The position numbers and the translations under genes are program-made. From contig CM016926.1 of NCBI GenBank assembly GCA_006247105.1, positions 1,302,001 through 1,366,000 of the forward strand: 64,000 nt of DNA, in the 5' to 3' direction. The notes under the pieces are model-generated. The model was not told where the DNA came from and did not search any database. It saw only the letters and a list, made by a program, of their open reading frames with translations. This document shows, piece after piece, positions 38,868-47,506 of this stretch (positions within the stretch are counted from its first letter, which is position 1; each line of letters begins with the position of its first letter). Source of the DNA: Giardia muris (lineage: Eukaryota > Fornicata > Diplomonadida > Hexamitidae).

Positions 38868-39029
38868 TACTTCTGGGTTCCCTTCGTTCGACACCTGCCT
38901 CTCACTATTGAAAGTTCCTCCTACCGAGTCGTCATCCCAGATCTATGTAGCTAAGTACCCCCGTCGTCCATCTTGCGTTTCCGCCGTCTTGTAGTCAGAC
39001 TACTATGTCAACCTCACCCTGGAAAAAAA
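38868..39029. promoter_or_regulatory. Upstream region of TVP23
   Basis: 162 bp between the right edge of the left repeat copy and the TVP23 ATG. It ends in an eight-A run directly before the ATG (GGAAAAAAAATGG), a strong A-rich initiator. Before the insertion this probably formed the divergent spacer between SMC5 and TVP23 (inference from orientation). Confidence 0.45.
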
Positions 39030-39698
39030 ATGGACTTTAACTATGACCCAGTCGCTCCCAACCCAGAGATGGGGATGGATCCGTTCACATCTGCTGATAA
39101 TAAAGCATCGAAGAAGCAGCGAAAGCCCTCGCTTCTGAACAAGAGCGGAAGCGTCGGCGTATTTCTATCCTTCATAATCTTCAAAGGACTCAACTTACTG
39201 TGGTTCATTCTCTGCCAGATACCGTTCATTGTCAAAGAAATCCCCGCCGCTGTGCAGATCTCGGTCTACATAGCATTATATGCAATCGACCACTGGTTTA
39301 CATACAATATCGCGTCACGCTATATGGTCGTCCTTCGTTGCCACAGGTATGCATACAATGGTGTCCACGCATGGCACTTTGAATATGAAGTTGGAAACAA
39401 CGGACGCAAGTGCGACAGGGTTACGTTCTGGCTCATCGTCTGGATCTGGCCTTTTGCTTGGGTCGGCATGATGATCGCATTCTTCATCATCAATGCGCTT
39501 AGGGCCATTTTCGATCCGACCATGATCATCTATGCTCTCATCTTCATTATGCAGATTGTTGGAAGTTCCTACCTACTTTACGCACTAATGCGAGGACGCG
39601 CTGATAGAATGAAGGCAAAGCGTGCTAGTGATGTGGGAAAAGCGAAACAGATCATTGCAAACAATATCGCGGCTCCTGCTGACATCTTCGATCAGTAA
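39030..39698 (+). CDS. TVP23: Golgi membrane protein TVP23 (FAM18 family)
   Basis: 222 residues from the ATG at 39030; an upstream non-ATG extension was not used because the eight-A initiator lies right before this ATG. After a soluble N-terminus of about 45 residues there are four membrane segments (about 48-68, 80-98, 135-160 and 170-195). The family core between segments two and three, with NIASRYMVVLRCHRY...HAWHFEYE, corresponds to the NxxGRxLVGLRWW...WxFES block of TVP23, followed by a Trp-rich segment (FWLIVWIWPFAWVGMM). In yeast, TVP23 works with YIP4/YIP5 in late Golgi vesicle traffic. The stop TAA is followed immediately by the ATG of the PHD gene, with AGTAAAT across the junction. 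Confidence 0.8.
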   Translation: MDFNYDPVAPNPEMGMDPFTSADNKASKKQRKPSLLNKSGSVGVFLSFIIFKGLNLLWFILCQIPFIVKEIPAAVQISVYIALYAIDHWFTYNIASRYMVVLRCHRYAYNGVHAWHFEYEVGNNGRKCDRVTFWLIVWIWPFAWVGMMIAFFIINALRAIFDPTMIIYALIFIMQIVGSSYLLYALMRGRADRMKAKRASDVGKAKQIIANNIAAPADIFDQ

Positions 39699-39700
39699 AT
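39694..39700 (+). terminator. Polyadenylation signal AGTAAAT spanning TVP23 stop and PHD start
   Basis: The sequence CAGTAAATG contains the last codon of TVP23, its TAA stop and the next gene's ATG, and also an exact AGTRAAY match. There is no base between the two genes. Confidence 0.65.
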
Positions 39701-40952
39701 GCTCCTTGGTGGGGAAGATGTCTGTGATATATGCCTCAGTGCTGAGTCAATTACCGATGATCCCATCGTCTACTGCGATGGGTGTGACTGCGCAGTCCAT
39801 TGCTCATGCTACGGGGTGACAGAGGCGGAGCTCGCTGCCCCAAGTTGGTTTTGTCGCGCATGCGCCTCCTCACTCTCTGAGCGCCGTTGCTTCCTCTGTG
39901 GAAAGGAGATGGACAGGATCAGCATGAAAGAGTACCAAGTCGCGAGCGGAGGGCTCACTCCACGATTCGCCCATTGCATCTGCTTCCGGCTCTATCCAGG
40001 GCTTGTCTACGATCCAGAAGCAATCAACCTCGTCGTGAGCACGGCGACACACATCCAAATAGAGGTGGAACGCGCCCAAGCAGTACGTCGGGCCTGTGCC
40101 CACTGTCAGGAGGCAGGGGACGCAGGGATCGTCATTCGCTGTCGCGCACCCACAGGATGTGTTGCTGAATATCATCCCCTGTGCATGGTCCTTGCAGGTG
40201 GGGGCTTCTGGCTCGAGACTTTTGAGACGCACAACGTCATCTATGCACTTTGTCCTCGCCATCGAGGGGAGAACTGGGATCTTTCTCAACGAAACAACAA
40301 GTCCCACCACGATGCGCTCGTAGTTATCGAGGCCCGGCTACTCCGCACAGTGTGCAAGCCGCTAGTCCGACAGGAGCTCGGGGCTCACATCGTGGAGGAG
40401 CAGGACCTCGCGTTCACGAATTCTCATCGCCTCCTAGGCCTCATAACACCTGCTCGAGCTCCTGCACCCACAGTCTTGGTTCCGACACGCGGGGGTCGCG
40501 CCGTATCACTTCCAGCATATGCCGACGGTCTCCTCCGTTGCATTCGGCTTCAGATTTCGGCGTGTCGCCGCTGTCGTACATCCCCTTCGACCCCCTCGGT
40601 CGTCAATGAGAGTGCATTTGCCCGTGTACTCACTGCTATCCTGCAAAGTCGTAATACCCTTGAGAATCTCCTCGCCATCTCCCCGAACGCACCATATGGC
40701 CTTCGGGCTGCCGACGTATGTGCGCTTGCGCTCTTTCCAGGTCTCATACCATGTGGAGAGATTGATGCACCCGAAGACCTACCAGAAGTACTTAGTGGGG
40801 AGAGGTTACTGGCCGAGGAGGGTCCAACAGCCTTGCTCTTGGAGGTTGTTCTGCCGGGGCTTCCTGTCCCTGCATGTCTTGTCGTCCGGTCTACGGAACC
40901 AGGGAGGCTGGGGGTTGCCGCTTGCCGCCTTCCGGTGGTGCTCGTCGTTTAA
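39699..40952 (+). CDS. PHD finger/zinc knuckle/extended PHD histone reader
   Basis: 417 residues. A PHD finger at residues 9-55 uses Cys9, Cys12, Cys26, Cys29, His34, Cys37, Cys52 and Cys55. A zinc knuckle begins at Cys64-Cys67, and an extended PHD follows (about 91-188, with FAHCICFRLYP, CAHCQEAG, YHPLCMVLAG and CPRHRG). This PHD-knuckle-ePHD order is the PZP module of the JADE, BRPF and AF10 families, which read unmodified histone H3 tails and bind DNA, often as part of acetyltransferase complexes. No bromodomain, PWWP or EPL motif is visible. The C-terminal half is unrecognised and hydrophobic. The last 73 codons lie inside the duplicated segment. Transcription must initiate within TVP23, whose stop directly precedes the ATG. 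Confidence 0.85.
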   Translation: MLLGGEDVCDICLSAESITDDPIVYCDGCDCAVHCSCYGVTEAELAAPSWFCRACASSLSERRCFLCGKEMDRISMKEYQVASGGLTPRFAHCICFRLYPGLVYDPEAINLVVSTATHIQIEVERAQAVRRACAHCQEAGDAGIVIRCRAPTGCVAEYHPLCMVLAGGGFWLETFETHNVIYALCPRHRGENWDLSQRNNKSHHDALVVIEARLLRTVCKPLVRQELGAHIVEEQDLAFTNSHRLLGLITPARAPAPTVLVPTRGGRAVSLPAYADGLLRCIRLQISACRRCRTSPSTPSVVNESAFARVLTAILQSRNTLENLLAISPNAPYGLRAADVCALALFPGLIPCGEIDAPEDLPEVLSGERLLAEEGPTALLLEVVLPGLPVPACLVVRSTEPGRLGVAACRLPVVLVV

Positions 40953-41123
40953 AATGGTTCGGACGCATCCTATGCTTCCCGAATCCTTTGGAAGTACACG
41001 TGGCCGTGCAGTCCCGGGGAATAACCACTTCGGAGCGAAGTTTCGATATCGGGCTGAAAAGCGAGCTGGCCGCCCGAGCGTTAGGCGGGTCCGGACAAGG
41101 GCAGCATCAGGCCATTTACTTAC
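40953..41123. other. Intergenic stretch after the PHD gene
   Basis: 171 bp between convergent stops. It contains the AGTAAAT signal of the minus-strand gene (41114-41120). No AGTRAAY was found close to the PHD stop. Nothing else was recognised. Confidence 0.4.
41114..41120 (-). terminator. Polyadenylation signal AGTAAAT, right copy
   Basis: The minus strand reads TGAGTAAGTAAAT, an exact AGTRAAY match right after the TGA of the 130-residue gene. This supports that frame as a real gene. Confidence 0.6.
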
Positions 41124-41516
41124 TCAGACTGCAGCGCCTCCAGGAGAGAGGAGGAAGGCGCGTCGGGTGCAAGCCTCATACCATTGCTGATAGCGACGTC
41201 CAATCGCCCCAGAACGGAGTGCGAGGCGTCGGTGACGTGCCTGCTCGGCCGCTCCTTCACGCTGTGCTGCGCGTTCGCGGGTACGCTCAGCGTATTGGAA
41301 CTGTCGGAGCCGCGCAACAATTCCGCGATGACGTGCACGGATGCATTCAAGCCCTGCACGCCTTGATCGAGCGAGAAGTACCGCCTGACGACGCCGACTA
41401 GCATCGGGAACACTATGTGGAGTGGATGCGCGTCTTTGAAGCCGTGCAACGAGGTCGGCATCAAGAGGCCCTCGAATAGGCGTTCCGGAAGGAACTGTGA
41501 AGTAGCTGAAAGTCAT
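41124..41516 (-). CDS. Small basic protein, right copy
   Basis: 130 residues. Chosen over the competing plus-strand and alternative-frame ORFs because the ATG has the local AT-rich leader (TAGCTAAAATG), lies 36 bp after the stop of the membrane-protein gene and is followed by an exact AGTAAAT signal. The protein is Arg/Ala-rich and mostly helical, with no cysteine-based or catalytic motif. The C-terminal part (RRLALRSGAIGRRYQQWYEACTRRAF) faintly resembles small ciliary proteins such as CFAP141, which have an ...Y..EL...G.AF ending; this is a weak guess. It could equally be a nucleic-acid-binding or histone-tail-like protein. Confidence 0.5.
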   Translation of the reverse strand: MTFSYFTVPSGTPIRGPLDADLVARLQRRASTPHSVPDASRRRQAVLLARSRRAGLECIRARHRGIVARLRQFQYAERTRERAAQREGAAEQARHRRLALRSGAIGRRYQQWYEACTRRAFLLSPGGAAV

Positions 41517-41552
41517 TTTAGCTACTTCTACGAGTCCTCAGATGCGAGCCAT

Positions 41553-42755
41553 CTATGCGGAGAGTCGGTGAGGGTCGTATGACCGCCTGAGGCGTATTTG
41601 TAATGCGAGGTGTCTGGCCACAGTAGCCCGTCGTGAGTAACGCCCAGAGGCAAGTATCCCAAAGCATACAAAGACCACGATGAAAATAACAAGTACAGCC
41701 CTGATCGTCGTTTGCAATCGTCTTCGAGGTCGCAGGAAACATATGTTTGAAGGACCCGGTGCAGCTCGCATACCACTCAGCAAATCCATCCCTTCAGAAT
41801 GGACGGTAAGAATATCCTCATCCTGTGCATTGATGACGCAGTCCAGAAATGCGCTCGAATCTGGCCACAGCCATTGAAAGTCTCCTAGCGAATTACATGT
41901 CTGGACAAGACATAGCGGGCCATGGAGCTGTATTCGCTCGATGAAGTTATCTTCCGCAACATCGAGCCCCAAGATCGGATGCAGGTTCCTTACATGCTTC
42001 AACAATACTCGGTATATGAGCCCTAACTCCTTCGCAAGGCCATTGACGCTTCCAGACGTCAGTGTTAAAGCTCCGTCTCGCAGAAGACCGTGACCAAGAC
42101 ATGCTGCTGTAGCTACCGCAAAGAGAACCCGATACCTCAGGTTGGTGAAGGTGTCAGTGCTCATCTCCAACTGTGCCCGTAGATCAGAGTCCTCGGAGCG
42201 GTTAAGTGCACGCATAGTCTCTTCGATATCGAGTATCAAGCCTCGCCGTGCACCTTTCAGTGAGCTTTCAAGTTGCCGCCGAACGGTATTCATATCCTCA
42301 CATAGAAGAGCGCTATCTGCAGAGGTTCCTCTCCCGAATGGCTGCACGACTATTTCTGCGGACTCCTCCGGTTGTGCAACCCAGCTCCTGTCCCAACGTG
42401 ATGCTAGCCAAGTCGGATAGAACCCGCATTCTCCCGCAGATGTGTGGGGGTCGAGAACGACATTAGCGCTCTGATAGCGAGTCCCACGACGGTCGTTCCA
42501 TGCGAGTTCCACGTGAACGCGACCGACGCCGTAGACTGCGACATTCCAAACAGTGCTAGAGCCCGCCTCTCCGAGGTATTGCACACTGCAGTCAAGATTC
42601 TCTCCAGTCTCTGACTTACATCGTAAGACCGCTGTCTGCGGGTCCAATGAGTTATCTCGAGCTGCGAGGACGCGCAAGAACTCACCGGGGCGTGCGACGG
42701 GACAGGCAACGCGAAGCTCCCCTGCCACAAGCGCGAGGAGCAGCAACCCGTGCAT
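41553..42755 (-). CDS. Type I membrane protein with signal peptide, right copy
   Basis: 400 residues from the ATG at 42755; a GTG nine bases upstream would overlap the previous stop and put charged residues before the signal sequence. MHGLLLLALVAGELRVACPV looks like a cleavable signal peptide. The luminal part (about 21-345) has scattered cysteines and beta-rich segments (SSTVWNVAVYGVGRVHVELAW). A single membrane helix (IRAVLVIFIVVFVCFGILA, about 350-370) is followed by a basic cytosolic tail of about 29 residues. No CxxC-rich variant surface protein pattern and no CRGKA tail are present, so it is not a VSP. The family is not recognised. It is one of the two genes completely contained in the duplication. 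Confidence 0.7.
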   Translation of the reverse strand: MHGLLLLALVAGELRVACPVARPGEFLRVLAARDNSLDPQTAVLRCKSETGENLDCSVQYLGEAGSSTVWNVAVYGVGRVHVELAWNDRRGTRYQSANVVLDPHTSAGECGFYPTWLASRWDRSWVAQPEESAEIVVQPFGRGTSADSALLCEDMNTVRRQLESSLKGARRGLILDIEETMRALNRSEDSDLRAQLEMSTDTFTNLRYRVLFAVATAACLGHGLLRDGALTLTSGSVNGLAKELGLIYRVLLKHVRNLHPILGLDVAEDNFIERIQLHGPLCLVQTCNSLGDFQWLWPDSSAFLDCVINAQDEDILTVHSEGMDLLSGMRAAPGPSNICFLRPRRRLQTTIRAVLVIFIVVFVCFGILASGRYSRRATVARHLALQIRLRRSYDPHRLSA

Positions 42756-42761
42756 TTTACT
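42755..42761 (-). terminator. AGTAAAA motif linking coiled-coil stop and membrane-protein start
   Basis: The minus strand reads TGAGTAAAATG. A 6/7 AGTRAAY match begins on the last base of the upstream stop and ends on the first base of the downstream ATG. Confidence 0.5.
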
Positions 42762-45700
42762 CACAGATCGAAGTCAAAATCGTCTGCGGCTGAGGCGATG
42801 CCCCTAGCTTCTGAGGGACTCTCATTGTAAAAGTCGTCGAGGTCATCGAAGGCATCGTCCTCGTAGCGCTTGTCATCGGCTGGAGTGCCGCCCCCGGTTC
42901 CATCCACTCGGTAGTCCTGTTCTGAAGGAATGTCCGAATAATAGTTCAGATCGATATCCGTCATGGGAGCTGAGCGATCCGGAGATGCACCCTGTCGCTT
43001 CCCTTGCATCTTTGTAAGGCCTTTTGCCGGAAGCGGTGGCGGTGATGCTCCTCCAGTGCTGAGAATGACTTCGGGTTCGAATGGTCTCTCCTCGCAGTCC
43101 GGATCATCGACAGCCTGCGGAACTCCCAGGTTTCCGAAGTCGAACGTATCTGTGCTGTCGTCTGCCATGCTCCGTGGCTGCTCCATCAGACTTGCGCTTT
43201 CCCGTCGCTCAGATGCAAGCTGTGATGAAGGAGGAATAGTATCTTCCGACAGTGTATCTCCTCCGGGAGCAGACCGTTCCAGGCTTCGTCCCGTACTCAG
43301 AACAATGGCCTTATCTCTCGAAACACGCGCACCGGGACCCGGTCCACGTCGCGGGAGAACCATCGGAGAGTCCGTAGGTGTTGGCTCGATATTTGAGCTC
43401 GATGAGCTTAGCGCCCCTGTCTGCTGCGATGCGAGAGATGCACGTGCAGCGATTGCGAGTGTATCATCGCTGGCAGCATCAGGGATGATCACGGGGCTTG
43501 CAACCTCCACAATCGGTGCACCTCGGGACACTGTTAATGACGTCACTACATCCAGCTCCGGAGACTCAACAAAGGTCGTTGCGCGTCGAGTTCCGTCCGT
43601 TGAAAGGCTCCGTGTGGGCGTCCCTTGCGTCGTCTCAGAACGGCTTCCCGTCGGAGATGTAAGGATATAATCTACAATGGTCGGGGCCTCGGCCGAAATC
43701 ACTAGAATAGGGTTCTGGTTGACAGAAAGGACGACGGGGGCCGTGGACGGGGGAGGAGACGCGTCGGGGAGTGCCTCGTCGATGTCCATATCAACGTCCG
43801 TACTATCAATGGTAGCGGTTCTTGAAATCGAATAGTTTGGCGGGTCTTGAAGTGGAGTAATCGACATCATCAGGAAATCCTGGGTAGACTTTCGCTCGGG
43901 ATGCCGTATTTCTGACACTAGGTCTGTGGGTGTCGGGCTTTCGATATCGGAGTCCACAACACTCCCGTAATACGTACTGAAGTGGTTCGGACGGCGAACG
44001 TACGCCGTATGTGCTCGCTTCTCAACAGACGAGGTAACTCGTGTGTATGTTCCCGCCGTATCACGGGCCGATGATGGCCGCCCCAGAGCCTCAATACTAG
44101 TCCGTGCCTCTGGCACGTCTTGAGATTGGCGACGGCCTCTCTGACCACTTCGAATAGGTTCTCCGACAAGAAGTGTAACAGGAGGTGCCAAAATCTCGGG
44201 CTCATCAACAGCAAGACGCGATGAGGATCGATTCGGCCGGGTCTCTGGAGTCACAGTTGCAATTGAGACGGTCGGAGAAATGTCCGCCGCTGAATTGAGT
44301 TCCTCTGCCATTTTGTCAAGCGTTGCCCGCTGGGGAACGGGCGGTGGGGATGCAACGTTCGCTGGAATAACAGCCTTTGGAGGCTTCCGCAGAGTCGTAT
44401 CTGAGCTCATCTCGGTCGCCTTTGAAGTGTGAATACTGCCCCTAGGGGTTGATGACCGACTAAGAGAAATTCTGTTGTTCAAGACCTCGGCAAGTTCCAG
44501 ACGCATCAGGTCGATCTCTTCTTGAGACAGATAACCCTTGTTCCCTCCATACTTCAACTTACCATGCAGGGAGTGAAGGGCACGACGGGCCTTGAGAGCA
44601 TAATTAACGAGATCGTTGACGCGCCGTTTGAGCCGAAGTCGCTCTTCTTGCAGCTCTCGGAGCTTCTTCTCGTCTATATTCAGTTTGGCCTCCAGTTGCG
44701 AGCGTTCACCACTAAGTGCTTCGAGCTTCTCTAGGAGTTTGGGGTCAGTTACAGAAGAGGCCTGAAGGGCAGCCCGATCAGTGGCAGCCGCTTGTGCATG
44801 TGCGGCTAGAGCTGCATGGAGCGCCTCGATGTCTGCACGATACTGCTCGCCTGTTTGAGGCTCTGGATTGGCGACCCGCTGCTCTAGTTGTTGGATCTGA
44901 TCGCTCTTCTCCAGGAGCAAGGTACGGAGCTCTTGAAGCTCCTTATCCTTCGTAGCTGCCCGTTCCTCGTATGCTTGCAGCTGGTTCCGAAGTAACCTCA
45001 CCTCCTGTTGAGTACGTACGTCCAATGCAAGGGCGACTCCAGACGTGCTTGCAGATGCTGAAGTGTGGCGTGAGCTGGGATTACTTCCCGGATCGGCCGG
45101 AATTGAGGAAACAGTTAGGTCGGCGTTAACAGGTGCGTGAATCAATTCTTCTACGCGTAATGATCGAGTGGCTGTATCCGGCTGACTCCAAAGATGCTCA
45201 AGTTCCTGCAGTCGCTCCTTATAACGCTCGAGCATTTGCCGCTGAGCAATTGCATTACTCTGCTCGGTAATAAGGTGCTGGCGTGCGGCGGCAAGCTGCC
45301 CTCCAGCCGTTTGGAGCTGCTGTGTCAGTTGCCCAACTTGCTGCTCGCATGAACGGAGTGCGGCGGCAAGTTGTGCGTTTTGTAGCTCGAGTGATTGAAT
45401 TGTATGCTGTGCATGAGAGTCTTGACGAAGTGTATCGGCCAATGCTGCATCATCCAGCTGACGTTTCAGTTCCACGACGGCACTCGCAAGGACTTTCTCG
45501 TTTTGGTCGTGTGTTGCCGTAGTGGCTTCGGCGGCGTGGCGTGCTGCGACCAACTCTTCGCGAAGACCTTCGTTCTCGTGTGTTAGGCGGTGGACCTCTC
45601 CTGCGAGACGATCGCACGTCCGCGAGCTCTTGAGCATCAACTCTTCGTTTTCGCGCAACTCTTCTTTGAGCTGGGCGTTCTGGGATCGTAGGACCATCAA

Positions 45701-45823
45701 GTCCCGCTCCATCTGCTCTATCGTAAACTTACACTGGGTGTTGGCCGACTGCAGCGCCGAGACTGTTCCCACCAGGCCGTAGAAGCGGTCATTGAGGTCG
45801 CGGGCATGCTCATAGCCCTGCAT
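42761..45823 (-). CDS. Coiled-coil protein with long Ser/Pro-rich acidic tail
   Basis: 1,020 residues. Coiled coil fills about residues 20-220 and 275-440 (for example EQMERDLMVLRSQNAQLKEE and LEKLEALSGERSQLEAKL). The rest is low-complexity Ser/Thr/Pro and acidic sequence, ending in a strongly acidic DDAFDDLDDFYNESPSE and DDFDFDL. No named family is recognised. The organisation (rod plus disordered tail) resembles cytoskeletal linkers or vesicle tethers. Residues from about 795 to the end are encoded inside the duplicated segment. The ATG faces the divergent gene at 45836 across 12 bp (AACGCAAATTTA). Confidence 0.75.
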   Translation of the reverse strand: MQGYEHARDLNDRFYGLVGTVSALQSANTQCKFTIEQMERDLMVLRSQNAQLKEELRENEELMLKSSRTCDRLAGEVHRLTHENEGLREELVAARHAAEATTATHDQNEKVLASAVVELKRQLDDAALADTLRQDSHAQHTIQSLELQNAQLAAALRSCEQQVGQLTQQLQTAGGQLAAARQHLITEQSNAIAQRQMLERYKERLQELEHLWSQPDTATRSLRVEELIHAPVNADLTVSSIPADPGSNPSSRHTSASASTSGVALALDVRTQQEVRLLRNQLQAYEERAATKDKELQELRTLLLEKSDQIQQLEQRVANPEPQTGEQYRADIEALHAALAAHAQAAATDRAALQASSVTDPKLLEKLEALSGERSQLEAKLNIDEKKLRELQEERLRLKRRVNDLVNYALKARRALHSLHGKLKYGGNKGYLSQEEIDLMRLELAEVLNNRISLSRSSTPRGSIHTSKATEMSSDTTLRKPPKAVIPANVASPPPVPQRATLDKMAEELNSAADISPTVSIATVTPETRPNRSSSRLAVDEPEILAPPVTLLVGEPIRSGQRGRRQSQDVPEARTSIEALGRPSSARDTAGTYTRVTSSVEKRAHTAYVRRPNHFSTYYGSVVDSDIESPTPTDLVSEIRHPERKSTQDFLMMSITPLQDPPNYSISRTATIDSTDVDMDIDEALPDASPPPSTAPVVLSVNQNPILVISAEAPTIVDYILTSPTGSRSETTQGTPTRSLSTDGTRRATTFVESPELDVVTSLTVSRGAPIVEVASPVIIPDAASDDTLAIAARASLASQQTGALSSSSSNIEPTPTDSPMVLPRRGPGPGARVSRDKAIVLSTGRSLERSAPGGDTLSEDTIPPSSQLASERRESASLMEQPRSMADDSTDTFDFGNLGVPQAVDDPDCEERPFEPEVILSTGGASPPPLPAKGLTKMQGKRQGASPDRSAPMTDIDLNYYSDIPSEQDYRVDGTGGGTPADDKRYEDDAFDDLDDFYNESPSEARGIASAADDFDFDL

Positions 45824-45835
45824 AACGCAAATTTA
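45824..45835. promoter_or_regulatory. 12-bp divergent start region
   Basis: AACGCAAATTTA lies between two opposed ATGs. The AAATTTA core is an AT-rich initiator usable from either strand. Confidence 0.5.
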
Positions 45836-47506
45836 ATGCACGACGAGCCCCTCGGGTTCCTGGAGTGCGCCTATAATTTCGAGAACGCAGACTCCCCGCT
45901 TATAAAGCACGCCACCCAGTACCTCCGTACTCAGGCCCAGCTATGCGGCCTTAGTTGGCGGGGCCGGACGACTCCCGAGGCACTCGTCGATGCTTGGACA
46001 TATGGGACATCGGATATCGGATTTACCGTCCACATAGCGCGGACGGATCTTGAGAGACTCAGCAGAGGCCTTGGAGAAGCCCTCGCATTAAAGGTCATGC
46101 CGGACGGCGGGGTTGCCCTTCTGAACTCTAAAACGCGAGCGCAGCGTCTTCTTTCTCGGTTAGAGGGGAACTGTGAGCTGGAAAGCCAGTGGCTCCCTAC
46201 TGTCCTCGCGTCTTTCGATCGCCCCTTGAGGTCGACTGGACGCTTCCAATCGCTGATAACATGGGCCCCCTCCACGACGAAGTATACACTTGTCGAAGAA
46301 GAGGAGGTATGCCCTGATCCTCCAGTGTGCGAACCTACCATCAAGTGTCAAACACGGATTGGAGTCGTGCAGAAGCCATACGTGGCTCCATATCCTTCCA
46401 GCCGAGACACACGCATTTGCATCTCGGAACGGTTCCTCCCATTAATGGCTCAGGAGTCGCAACGTGATCTCCTTCGAAAGCTGAGCGCTGCCCTTGATGA
46501 GTACTCGCGTGATCCAGCTGCAACAGTTGCTGGAAGGTTATCAGAGAATCCAGAACTCCAGCCTCTTTGCTTCCAACCACTCCCGTGTATCCTCCCGCCC
46601 GATCGACTCAAACACTTTCTCACCTACGCGAAGGGCGAAACTCCAGAGCTTCCAAATGATGAGATCACCTTTCTGCCACACTTTCCACGACGGGATGTAC
46701 GATCCTTTGAGAATCTCGTTCGCCATCTCACCAACGAGCTAAGAGACGAGAAAGCACGCATTGCGATCCAGGAGAGGAAGACTGCACAGGCGTTACAAGC
46801 CGAAAGCCATTCTCGTTCTGTGCAATCCAAAACCGACCTGAAGCCGACTTCCCTCAGTAGTTCAATGGTCTCTCTTCGTAGCGTAAGAATCATGGCAACT
46901 CCGGCTGAGGTTCCCGTGAAGCGACCCGAAACGGTTCAGCTTCAACCGGTTCGGATCACTATGCGTCCAACGTTACCGAGTAGTACCCTCCAGGACTGTG
47001 AAGGCGAAACACGCCGGCTCTTCGGAAAGGTAAGTCATGACCACCGGTCCATACCTTCATCTAATGTGACCCGTGTGGCTGAACTTTGCAAGTGTCATAG
47101 AGAACTATTAGTCACAAATACCGATAACACACGCCTGCAGCTTTGGGATAAGATCCACCTGACGGTTCTTCCACCGGACCAACTCTTTCCGTTCTTGAGC
47201 AGGGTATCCGAGGAATTAGAGTGTTATCCCTTTGGAGGACTATTCCGCGACATGATGTACACGCTCTACCTCGGGCAGCCAATAGGACTCCACATCCACA
47301 CACTTTGCACCGCGATGCAGAGCTACGTCACCTACAAGGATTACCAGCTGAACCGGAGAGTACTAGATGTCGACGATAGTACCTGGCACAGTCATAAGGA
47401 AGAGCTTCTTTACGAGATCCTAGGCAAGCTTTCTGGCTCGACCCATCGCACCGCCTTCCAGCTCATCACTGGCTACTGTGAAAGAGCGCCCGAAAGGCAC
47501 GCCTAA
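45836..47506 (+). CDS. Hypothetical protein
   Basis: 556 residues from the ATG at 45836 (an upstream non-ATG extension would overlap the divergent gene). No family recognised. The N-terminal 130 residues are mixed helix/strand with no catalytic pattern. The centre (about 280-380) holds a charged helix (NLVRHLTNELRDEKARIAIQ) followed by Ser-rich linker. The C-terminal 150 residues are helical with several Cys (ELCKCHRELL). There is no signal peptide or membrane segment. The last 41 bp overlap the end of the SFI1-like gene on the opposite strand, so the two 3' ends share sequence. Confidence 0.65.
   Translation: MHDEPLGFLECAYNFENADSPLIKHATQYLRTQAQLCGLSWRGRTTPEALVDAWTYGTSDIGFTVHIARTDLERLSRGLGEALALKVMPDGGVALLNSKTRAQRLLSRLEGNCELESQWLPTVLASFDRPLRSTGRFQSLITWAPSTTKYTLVEEEEVCPDPPVCEPTIKCQTRIGVVQKPYVAPYPSSRDTRICISERFLPLMAQESQRDLLRKLSAALDEYSRDPAATVAGRLSENPELQPLCFQPLPCILPPDRLKHFLTYAKGETPELPNDEITFLPHFPRRDVRSFENLVRHLTNELRDEKARIAIQERKTAQALQAESHSRSVQSKTDLKPTSLSSSMVSLRSVRIMATPAEVPVKRPETVQLQPVRITMRPTLPSSTLQDCEGETRRLFGKVSHDHRSIPSSNVTRVAELCKCHRELLVTNTDNTRLQLWDKIHLTVLPPDQLFPFLSRVSEELECYPFGGLFRDMMYTLYLGQPIGLHIHTLCTAMQSYVTYKDYQLNRRVLDVDDSTWHSHKEELLYEILGKLSGSTHRTAFQLITGYCERAPERHA

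Larger units (their letters stand above)
40731..43441. repeat. Direct repeat, right copy (2,711 bp, in its original context)
   Basis: Matches 36157-38867. Here both ends lie inside intact genes (the PHD gene on the left, the Ser-rich coiled-coil gene on the right), so this is the donor copy. Only 1,863 bp separate the two copies, which favours recombination between them. Confidence 0.9.

Noticed and set aside
38973..39029. 19-codon N-terminal extension of TVP23
   Set aside because: It lacks an ATG at its head, and the eight-A initiator lies directly before the ATG at 39030.
41553..42764. GTG start three codons before the membrane-protein ATG
   Set aside because: It overlaps the preceding stop codon and would put polar residues in front of a clean signal peptide.
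45320..45345. Intron 3' splice-like ACTGACACAG in the coiled-coil gene (minus strand)
   Set aside because: The reading frame is continuous coiled coil through it and no GTATGT-type donor with matching phase was found.
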